Source: Cliona cf. orientalis (Eukaryota > Porifera > Demospongiae > Clionaida > Clionaidae). Taken from it: 64,000 nt of DNA. Every line of letters starts with the position of its first letter. Position 1 is the first letter of the stretch. This document shows, one piece after another, positions 48,101 through 60,100 of the stretch. The translations under genes were made by a program, and so were the position numbers. The notes under the pieces are model-generated. The model was given only the letters and a program-made list of their open reading frames with translations, was not told the origin of the DNA and searched no databases. The stretch covers positions 5,043,501 to 5,107,500 of the forward strand of contig OZ005699.1 of assembly GCA_963930775.1 (NCBI GenBank), written 5' to 3'.

Positions 48101-51100
48101 AAATTACCAATGCAGTGAATCACGGGGGGGGGGGGGGGGGGGGGGGCAAAAGATATCCCCCACCGACTGCCATCCCCCCACCTTAATTAATCCTACACCA
48201 TTCAAGGGGGCAGAATTGCATGCTGAATGGAGGCCTTTAATGATATCTAGGTTAGTAAACTTGACAAAAGATAGGCTATAAAAAGTGCCCAACACAGAAG
48301 CAAAAGCACACAAAGAGAATATAATTCCTTAAAATAGCATAATTTAATATAATACAAGTATAAAAACAATTGAATAAAATTGAAGGATGAAGTAGGGATG
48401 GCAGGGTCAAAAAATACATAAACAAGATCTGTAGGGATAATCACATCCACTACACATCCCTACACTTGCTTTTTGAGGGGTGCAAAAACAGTAATACCTT
48501 CCATACACAAGTCAAGAGTGCTTAATGAACAAGTTAGGTGCATGATAATTGACAAAAGCAAGCGTAGGGATGTATAGTGGATGTGATTATCCCTACAAAT
48601 CTTGTTTATGTACTTTTTGACCCTGCCATACCTACTTCATCCTTCAATTTTATTCAATTGTTTTTATACTTGTTTCTATTCTTTTTTTATTGCTCTCAGT
48701 ATAATTCATTATTATTATTATGGTTTGCTGTCAATATTCCAGTGTAGAAGATGGGAGGTGCCGAAGATCATATCCACGCAAAATTCATAGCCATGCCTCT
48801 TGTTAACTTGCATTCCTATCGGGCCTATGTGATGGAGCAGGCTGACAAAGAAGCCAGCTTTAGGCGGCCGAAGTAGTGATGAGACTCTTCCGTTTAGGGA
48901 GAAAACCAAGTTCTACGTTTTATTGTTGGCAGCAGCTGACTGTACCGTGACGTTACTACTCCTTGAGCCTTGCACAGGCTCCATGACATCCACGATCTAT
49001 CCAGCTGAGCACTAGCGCTGCACGTGCTAGCGAGTAGCTCGCTTATGCCTAGCGCCTTACCGTTCCTCGAGCTTTGCGTTTTCATCAGTATCCATGATCG
49101 ATCGATCCAGCAGAGCACAAGCGCTGCATGCGCTAGGGTATCGCCGAGGGCCAGGGTGCTGTCACATGACTTCACCATGGCAATACATTCTGATTATGCG
49201 CAATATATCACAAAATGGCGTATCAGACACGCTCAGTTGTCAATGTGCCGTATACACCCACTATTACGTAAATGTCAAGATAACGCGAAATTAGCATGCC
49301 ACTGTACTGCGTGCCAGGCAGAAAACTCTTCCCAAACCACACTAATCCACTTTGCAGATCACTCTTCCTACACATACGTAGTACACTCATTGCATAATAG
49401 CAGCTAAGGATAGTATTCTTCTGTAGTGATCTAGTCAGTGAAGAAACCATCAAATACTTGTAGCAGGACGGTACATGTATATACATGTAAAAATATTATA
49501 TACATGTAAACCTGGAATGGCAGGCAAACATTGGTCTGTAGGTCCAGCCAAACATTCATAGTCCCCCCCCCCCCCCCCCCCTTGTCAAGCGTTTTGATCC
49601 AAAATGGCTTTTTATCATGATAGTGCAGTCTACTACAAGTAGGTAGAGGATGCCTAGATGTCGAGATCTGGTAACTTGTATACAGAACTTCTGAATAATA
49701 GACACACTGGGAGCAGGCCTTTTATCCTTTATATGAATGTTGTCCTTCGACAGAAGCGGAGACAAAGTTGATCCATAGCTAGGAGATACAACCATGATAC
49801 GTATTCATACCATACATAATGATAATAATAATAATATCATTATGCACTATTCAGTTTACACACTGACATTATCATAGAGTTGGTAGACTCTATAAGTAGG
49901 GATGGCACGGATACTCCATATATATATTACAAAAATCCAAATATCTCAAAACAGGTAACTTTGTGAAATTTCTAAGTGTCAAAATCAGATTCTATAGCAA
50001 ATTGTCTATCTAACAAGACCAAGATCATCCATCAACTCAATTGTACGTATATGCCAGAACCAGACGATCAAAAAAATAGCCATTTGTTAATCTTTCTTTC
50101 TTTGTTTTCCTGGCTAACTCAAGATTACCATGACCGCTCACCTCAGTTCGAGTGTAAATCCACTCCATTTTGGAGTGCGTACGTCTGTGGCACGCTCGTT
50201 TGTGTTATCAGAACAGCGATTTAATTGTGAGTGTGTACAGTGCATTTTGCGAGTGGGTGGGTCTGATTAGCCATTGTATCATATAATGCGCATGCTCATA
50301 TAGCATTGCCATGTTGAAGTCAAGTGACTGATGTACGTGGCACGTGCGCGTGCGCCGGCGCATCCAGGACCGGTGAACCTGCTCGATCGAGCGCTTGGCT
50401 GATCGGCTCAGTGAACTGTCAATTATGGTGGATACCTACCAACAGTAAGCTTACTGGTATGCTCCCGACACAGAAGGTTTTCGTTGCTACTTGGTTCTAA
50501 ACAGCCTTCTTTCAAATTTGCCTGTCAGCCAGCTTCAGGATCGAAATAACGAGGGACGTGGCTTCATTCGCTGGTCAGTCTAGACGCTGGTTACCTGAGC
50601 TGTCTCGAGAACCCCACTGACGCATGTTAAATAGTGTGTGATGCAAAAGAAGACGTCCTACCCAGCTATCAAAAGACTGCCTGGGATTTGCAGGAGTATT
50701 CAAGTTTGAACTCGCGGACAAACCGGTCGCCATGGTATGTATAGTCTCATGCCCAGCATCTGTCCCCACGAGATTAGTCAGCTAGGTGGCATTGATGAAA
50801 TTAATGACAATCATGAACTACCAGGCCCTGAGGGAACAAAAAAAGAACAGTAACAAGTATAAAGAACAATTGAACAAAATGAAGGATGAAGTAGGGATGG
50901 CAGTGCCAAAAAATACACAAACAAGATTTGTACAGATAACATATGTATCACATCCACTATACTTCCCTAGCTTGCTTTTCTCGATAATTAATATCATACA
51001 CATCTGATTCAGTACGTAAAGTGTCGCTATATTTGATATTGATCCATGGGTAGCTATACAGTATTGATTTCCATTCCTGCATGCATGTGCCCCATACATA

Positions 51101-54100
51101 ATATGTGTGTGCATGGCTACTCAAAAAAAAGCATAGGGATGTATAGTAGATGTGATACGTTATCCCTACAAATCTTGTTGTGTATTTTTTGGCATGCCAT
51201 CCCTACTTCATCCTTCAATTTATTCAATTGTTTTTTATACTTGTTATAATAGCTATTCAGCCAGTTAGCGTTTGCAGAGGTGACCAGAGAAAGAATCAAC
51301 AGGAAAGCAGGATATGGTCTGGACTTGAGTCTACTTTTGAGTTACTATGTACACTTAAACTGTATTCATGCAATGCGCAATATTATGAGTCTCGCCCCAG
51401 ACCCCACTCTTGAGATAGTCTCGCTACGAACCAAGGCCAGCAATTAATGTATGCATCACTGGCCATGAAAATGGGTGTGGCTTCCTGGCTGTCCAGTACT
51501 TAAAAGTAAAATTTGTACTGAGAGGTTCGATTGGGTCTGAACTATCACCCATTATAGTGAATTGAGAGGTTGTCCGCTCCTCAGAGGTTCGTGATGTACA
51601 AGTCTATGGCAAATTCAATCCGTTCCATAGCAGATGTCTGTTGTATAGTGGGCGCCCGCTCCTAGGAGGGTCCGTTATGAGAAGTTTCACTACAGATCGA
51701 TTGCTTTACCCAAGTGCATGCATGCAGGATAAATATTGGTACATGTACTTGTATTCAGATAGGTGAGTAAGGTGAATAATATTACACTGATTACACTACA
51801 CAACATTAAAGTTTAATATTGTTGGCACAAATAGGGTGTTACTATCATGAAATTTAAAATCAAAAATTGATTCTGAGGACTTTCTCTGACTTCTCATGAA
51901 AACTAGCCGCTGCAATTTACTTCCTATACTTTAGTTATTGTGGAACAATCGCGCCATCCATAAAAGCCCGAACGATTACCACTTATTGCCAAGATAGTGA
52001 AAAATTAGAGAGGTCTCATGTATGCTGATTCATTTCAACCTGTCACAGCCAACTAATAGTGCTAGGGAAAATTCTCATAATTGAGCATAGCAGCAGCAAA
52101 GTACCAAGGTCACACCTGGTAACACCATACACGTCATCATCAATAATATTCACACACTAATTAACATGTATACTAGAAGTACAAGTATAAAAACAATTGA
52201 ATAAAATTGAAGAATAAAGTAGGGATGGCAGGATCAAAAAGTACACAAACAAGAGATAATCGTATCTACTATACATTCCTACGCTTGCTTTTCTCGATTA
52301 TTGTGCACCTATAATATTAATCATGGTTGACGTGTTTGTTGAGTGTGGTATATGGGAGACATTCGTGCAGGTTGTTCCCTAGTTGTCACAATAGTTCAGG
52401 TTTATCAGTTTGATTCAATCGCATTATTACTGGTTATTTTTGCACCCCTCAAAAAGCAAGCGTAGGGATGTATAGTAGATACGATTATCTCTTGTTAGTG
52501 TACTTTTTGATCCTGCCATCCCTACTTCATTGTTCAATTTTATTCAATTGTTTTATACTTGTTTCTGTTCTTTTTTATTGCACTTAGTGTAACTTATCAA
52601 TGCCATCTTACATGGTTTGCTCACAACTTCTGATTAAGTGGAAGATGGGAGGTGCGCAAAATCTTTGCCACGTCCCTCTCATTAACTTGCGTTCTGATCA
52701 GATGAACAGGATGACAAAGAAGGCTGTTAGGCGGCCCAAGTAGTGATGATACTTTTCCGCTTAGGGAGAAAACCAAGTTCTAAGTTTTACTGTTGGCAGC
52801 AGCTACCGTATAGCGGGAAATTTTCGTATGGTGCTAATTTTCGTATATTTCGTATGCTCCATCCCTTATACGAAAATAAAAACTGCGAAAATTTGAACGT
52901 ACGAAATTTTTTCCTTTCGCGCGTGACCTTTGACCTATACGCCTACCACAGCCACAAGCGGTCGCTAGCGGCATGTGCTAAATGCAAGACTAGCTCACTG
53001 AACGATGTCTCTTTATCGATTCTTTGTCAAGGCGTTGAAACGAAGTGACCTTTCTGATCCCAGTGGACCGCTATCGGCGTCGATTACGATCATGGAAGCC
53101 AGTGATGCTAGCGTTACCGTATACCGCACGTAAGTGCGAGCGCTACCAGCTGCGCATGCGCGCAATGTCCCGCAGCAAGCATACGAAATTAAAAAATACG
53201 AAAATTTATTCTAAGGGTGTTTTGGCCAATCATACGAAAATTAGCACCAACGAAAATTTCCCACTATACGGTAGCTACCCGGCATATTTTTATGATCTGT
53301 ACGTTTAATACCGCTGCTCGAGCCTTGCACCTTCGCCGTATCATGGTTTGACTTCTATGATCGATCCAGCGTAGTACTAGTGCTGTAAGCGCTAGTGAAT
53401 ATAGCTCGGCTATGCCTAGCGCCTTACCGCCCCTCGAGCCTTGAACCTTCATATCCATGATCGGTCCAGCACGCCGATGCACGCGCTAGCGCGAGCAATG
53501 TACAAGCTAGATCGCACGTGCATCTGCCTAGGGCCAGGTGCTGTCACATGACTTCGCCATGGCAACATATTCCGGGCATGCATATTATATCATAAAATGG
53601 CGTATCAGACAACTCAGCGCTATTGATTTAGTGGGGGAGCCCCTCTTAGTTAGCACTGTAGAGCAATTTTTAGGTCCTTGGAATGTTAATCAAAGCGGCT
53701 AATTGACATTCCAAAGACCTAAAAATTGCTCTATAGTGCTAACTAAGAGGGGCTCCCCCACTAAATCAATAGCGCTGAGTTCGAAAATCACAACGATATC
53801 CTCTTAAAATCTTCACGAAAGCCTATAATAGCAATTTAATTAGTGAACTATTAGCCAAAGGTCAAGCGTGTCCTACCTCCTCTGATCAGACACACCCATT
53901 CGATAACGCGCTGTACACACCCACCATTATGTAACTACCGAGATAATGCAAAATAGCGTGCCATGGACCTGCACGCTACAAAAGGAACTGGATTTATACT
54001 CAAACTAAGATGAGAGGTCAAGGCAATCTTGAGTTAGCCCTGGTAATGAAAAAGAAAGAAAGAAAGAAAGAAAGATTGACAAATCGCCTATTTTTGAACA

Positions 54101-57100
54101 TCTGGTTCTGACGTGTACAGTTGCTTTGATGAATGATCTTGGTCTTGTTAGATGCACAATTTGCTGGAGATTCTGATTTTCACACTTAGAAATGTCACAA
54201 AATTACCTATTTTGAGATATTTGGGTATTTTTAATGTACTACATATATGGCATATCCGGGCCATCCCTACTTATAGAGTCTACTGACTCTATGATATAGT
54301 ACCACGTTGGTATGTACATGCATACGATATACTAGATTACTAGATTATAGTATTAACTTGAACTCACCTGCAAGTCCGTGATTATTGAGTGGGGCACATC
54401 TTCCTTTTGCTCTTGCAGGAAATGATAACTCACAGAATTGAGAGTGTATGATCGAAGTTTGGTGTCTCGAAGAAGTATCTAAGAGAAAGGGTTTAGAGAT
54501 TAACATCGCTACATGGAGCACATACCATAGTATCCCCGGCGAGCACCCACTCCCGGGTAAGTTCCCATGTGTACGGGTCAATGTAGCAGCTTCTGTACAA
54601 ACGTACATGGAATTGATATCCCAAACCCAAACCCAAACCCAGGCCAAAAATCACACGTTATGTTTAAGCACTCGTGCGCACTTCACTTACCCGGGACCAA
54701 GAGTACATACTCCTGCCGGGACACTACAGTAATAAAAAAAAGCAATTCTTAGGGATATTGATAGATTACTGTAGGTCAAGTTTTGAATGCTTAGATTGCA
54801 AATTGTGAGGTTTTTATATAATATGCAATCAAAACAATTGCAGGAAAAAGAACACAATGAACAGTATTACATGTGACCACACCCACCTTGCTCAAGCATG
54901 CGTGCTCACAATCACAAACATGCATGCCTTCTCAATCTCACGAGTGTTCGATCTACTTGCATGCACGCATGGACATATACGGCTTTTGATTGTCGAGAAC
55001 AAGTCTCCTTCGATTCTTCAAGCCTATTAACTGTCAACGAATGGTGCTATACAAGCCAAATTGCGATTCTAATGGCAAATAGAAAGCCACACCCTCAGTC
55101 TTAGCTGTGAGGTTTGGGTTGTGAGGCTGCATGTGGAGTGGGCTATTACTAGAATGCTATACTACTCTACTTGAGGGTGGGGTAGTCTATAATTGCACTT
55201 GGCTGGGTGTTGGCATGCAATCATTTAACTACGTATATTCAAAACCCATGCATGCAACCTACAGTATATATACGTACACATGAAACAAGCATGGTGTAAT
55301 TTTCAGTATCGTTTGTTAGTCATAGTATCCATGTATACAGCTACTAGAACTCATCACAAAACAGACAGACTTTGCAGCTGCTCTACTAGGAGGTGTGCAC
55401 TAGTTAGAGATAGCTCCTCCCACTTTGTTTACATAAGCGACCTAATTGAAATACTTGTGGTGGTGTCAATGTCTGTTCTATGTCTGCTACTGTAATGTGT
55501 TCTCCTACATGTATGTGTGTGCATTCAACCTCTATGATCAAGACCCAGTACAATTTCTCAAGTTCAACTGCTGAGTTGTTTCCAAGAGCATTTTACACTT
55601 CCTCAGTTACTATGCAAGATCTCTACTGTGATTGGCTCAAGTGCCCCCCTGGGGGAAGTATGATATCTTCATATTGAACGTATCGCCCCATGGGAAGTAT
55701 GATATGGAATATAATTCCTGCTTATTACCTAGAAAACAAGGTTCAGTCTAACTATGCTGTATAATTGTATAGTGTATAGTATTTTCGTGCGTTTAATTTT
55801 CGCACAAGCCAGGCTGTCGGAAAATATTTTAACATCGAAATATTCGCGATTTACGGTATTATAATAACATTATGGTCACTCATAACTTCTGATGAACACA
55901 TGTCCACACTACAGTAACACAAACTAGCTATCACAGATTATAATTTCTATAATGTCATGTACATATTGCTGCAAAGAAAATCTTGCCAAGGCATAAACAA
56001 GCCTTTTATTTTGCTTCAACACTCACTACACGCAAAATAAGAGAATTACCCTTCATATATTTTGGATGAAGCTGATGTTGATTTATAAACTTGCTAACCC
56101 CAAAGCCAAACACAGCTCTGTCACCTGACGTCACTCTGGCACCCAACACATCTAATATTTTATCAGAAAATCTGATGGTGTGCTGACAATGATAATCATC
56201 TTCTTGACTCAAAAGTTGGATAGTGATATCTCCTTGGAAGGGGAATTTCAATTCATCATCATACTCTCCACGCATGAGATGAACAAACACTGATGCATGG
56301 GTACCACGGCTCATCATGGTCCCATTAGCATCCACCCGAAGACACATTTTGTACCCCTTCTCATGTGTATAGAAAGGAGCAGAAAACCAGGACAAATTGG
56401 ATTCCTTCATTGCCTTAAAACCACCAACCGTGAATTCAACTGGAATGATTGAAAATCTGGACTGACACAATTTCAATGCTTTGTTTTCTTCCTCAAGCTT
56501 CATGCACCAAGTAGCCAAAAGAGACAAATGATGCACACTGTTTTCACTAAGATGAGAGCCCATTTCTGCACGAGGAAGAGACACACTGCATCCAGCATAA
56601 AGAAAATCACATTTCACCAGCATCTGTGGGCATTCCGAAGTTTGATGATCTTGTAAAGTGTGACGTTCAGGAGAGGCACCACAATCATTAGGGCATGGAA
56701 CAGGTAGAAAGCCACAAGTTGGAAAATGATTGTCAACAACATCCTTATACGTAGACTTGTAGTCACTACAGTATTGACATTCAAAGGGTCGACTTGGACA
56801 TAGTTCACTCTGATGAGTATCCATTTCATATCGTTTGATTGTGCTAAAACAATGCGTACACTCAATTTCAGCATGCCGACATCCTTCTTGCGATTTACTA
56901 AGAGCTGGATTCAAATTGAGATGAACATCAAGTTGACCTAGCTCACCAATCCAATCACAGCCTTCACTCTTGTATGTGCAGTATACTTTGAATTCGTATA
57001 AAGATCGCTGCAGACCTTTGTTAGGAAAATTATCTGAAATATCCTCTTGGCAGGTTGGGCAAAGTTGGCAATCAGCTTTAATTTGATCGATACAGCTCTT

Positions 57101-60100
57101 GCAAAAGCTGTAGCCACAACAAGTAGCTTGATATGGCTCACGGAGAACCAGAAGGCACACAGGACATTCAGTTTGAAATGCTTTCTGTGGTTGATTCACA
57201 AACTCGCAAATAAAACCACCATTATGCTTGATTGGCTTTGACAAGGCCATGGTGACGATGAATCGTGAGAAACCCTCCAGGGATAGGAGCTTTGGGAAAA
57301 GTAAAAAGTGGTGGAGTTGCACAAACATTGGGAGCTTTATAATACACAAAGAAAGCTGTGAGTAAAGCAGATTCAGTTTCATTTTGTTGTCACCGTGGAG
57401 TAATGTATAATATTATTATTATTATACATACATGTAAATATCAGCATGCTTTATATTAGTTGAATATAGGCTAAAATTAAGAATAAAAAATTTTAATAAT
57501 AGACATTATATTAATGCCAGCAGTAAAACCATAGAAGTATAACGATGTCAAACCAAAAACATTATGACATGGAAAGAAAGCGAACAGAATAGAGTGAATC
57601 AGAAGTTCCTTGAGCATCAGCAGTATGGCACATAGAGAGATTTCTATAAGGGAACCATGCATCACTTTGGAACTGAGCTTAGCCATTCACACATTAGCCA
57701 CAACATTGGACATACTTTATCCCATGCACATCTATGCACAATGGGTAATTTAAAGTGATTGGTCTATCCACCTGTTATTGCTACTGTTGTTGGTGCTATT
57801 GCCTATGGATCACGAAATTAGAATCTCAGTGAGTGGCCAATATAAATGCTGTCAAGATGTCAACAACAATGAAAAAGGAAATGAGCCTTTATTTACATGC
57901 ACTTCTGTAAGCGTTTGGTAGGGAGCATGAACACTAGCTACAGGTTGCTTTTTTTCATTGGCCATGCCCATCAACCATACCTACTGCCCCCCCCCCCCCC
58001 AAAAATTTCCCCCTGACCACCCAATTCACTATCAGGAAAGGAGATGCAGAATCTGAGCATGATGATTAAGATTCATGCAATAGATTGTAGCTGATGTGAT
58101 CCCTTCTGGACGCAGTGTAAATATTGACTGAATAATATTATATTATGTACATAATGGTCGACAACACTATCCCTGATCTCCGTATATTGTTACTCTACTC
58201 CAGCATGGGCGAACATCATAAGAACACTGTACTGATCCAAAATTGTGGAAGTTCTCAGTAGAGTTGGATTCAAGGTTGGGATGCCCTTTATTTACACATA
58301 CCATGAAAAAATATTCAGTACAGATTCCCTATTTATTAGTCCAAACCTTCGCTACAGGCTCTGCCCACACTAGGCCCTCCTGTCATACCTTGAATTCTTT
58401 TTGGGGAGAACACTTTATACAACATTCCTGTTCTAGGACTCAGGACTGTACTTGTATAATGGCTACTATAGCATGATCTGTAGGTACATTGCTACATGTA
58501 CATGTACACGTAGCTGCTTTGAGTTCACATTTATATGCTATAACATCACATTCACGCTAGTGCACGCACGCACTCTAACACTAAAAAAAATACTCTTGTG
58601 GTTGATGACAAATTCAAGTTTTTATGCATGCTTCAACATGCATCATGCATCATGCATGGCAGTGCAGTTGCTATGTTATAAGTGGTTGGAAGGGGCCCGT
58701 TCAATGTTCCGTCACAAAGCTTTCGACTTGGTTGCAGGCTCTCCTGTCAGTCTCTCATGGCAAGAATGTATTTGCATGCCCACTGGTGGAGGGAAATCGT
58801 TGTGCATGTTTTTGGTCCCAATATCCCTTGGTCGTGGTGTAGTGGGGATTTATTCCTTGGTCGTGGTGTAGTGGGGATTGTGTCATATATCATCCATTGG
58901 TACAGGTAGGTCTGAAAATTAGTACTAGCATGATGCATATGGTTAATACGTGTGTTGTAAGGCTTATTATTTAAGGTGTATCAGCTCATATCTCTTGGAG
59001 TGCCTGCTATTCATGCATTCTGTTTAAAACATAACATTATGGCCGATATAAAGACTGGGTATACAGTTAATAGCAGTTTATGGTCATTTCTCAATCATTT
59101 TGATATGGATATCACTGATGTTGAAATAGTAGTAGTGAGTGGGAATTAGTATAGGTAATAGTGAGGTTGTATGTTGAATTTGGGTAAAATAGCGCTCTGA
59201 AATAGGTATTTGGTTCAAAAATTGTACGAGCGATAGCGAGTACAATTTGATGAACCAAATGCCTATTTCGGAGCGCTATTTATCCAAATTCAACATACAA
59301 CCTCACTATCACAGGCTAATAGTATATACATACACAAAGTCAGATGGGTATTTCAACTCAGAAGGGTATTTCAAACTCAGGTGCCTATTTCACTTGTAAT
59401 ACTTGTAATTGGTATACAAGATTTGTACACATCAAAGTACAAGTATACTATTAATCCATCAATAGTTCATGCAGGTATATACATGTATGTAGGCTAATAT
59501 AGGTTGCTAATTATAAATGTACCAGGATCTGAGAAAAGGGACCATTTCGCGCTATTCCCGAATTTTCATTTTAAAACGCTTATATCTCTGGAACCATAGC
59601 AGCTATGAACTTCAAACCTGGCATAATATTCTTCAATCATCCAACTACACTCGCTGCAAATCGCGGACCCCGCCCACTTCCGGTGTGGGCGAAGCGCGCG
59701 CGCGCGTCGATCGCTTTCGAAAATCGCCGTTTTATGCCTCACTTTGGCGGCTCACCGCTCGGGACAGGAGGCTTGCTCAGGCTTCTAACGTTGGATCTGT
59801 GAAGTAGAAGGTCCAAACTGCTAATAAACCAAGCCAGAAGCTTAGGGCTCTTGAGGCCTTGAAATGATGACAGTTTGAAAAATGGCAAAAAAACGCGTTT
59901 AGCGCGAAATGGTCCCTTATCTCAGATCCTGTCACATATTATTATACGATATAACACACAAGAGGGTATTAATTAGCGGTATATGGACTCTATATCACCG
60001 TATGCATTAACTTTTTGTGGGTAAAAGTTTCATGACTGCCAACTCAACCTCAAAGATGACGAAAATAACTACCACATGAAAATTACCTGCCACATGGTAT

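Noticed and set aside
54617..54640. Interstitial telomere (CCCAAA units)
   Set aside because: Only four units, not the metazoan CCCTAA repeat, and it lies within a duplicated intron block.
56006..57382. Longer TRAF-like protein starting at 57382
   Set aside because: The extra 44 residues have no domain, and MALSKP at 57250 gives the usual short lead before the RING finger.
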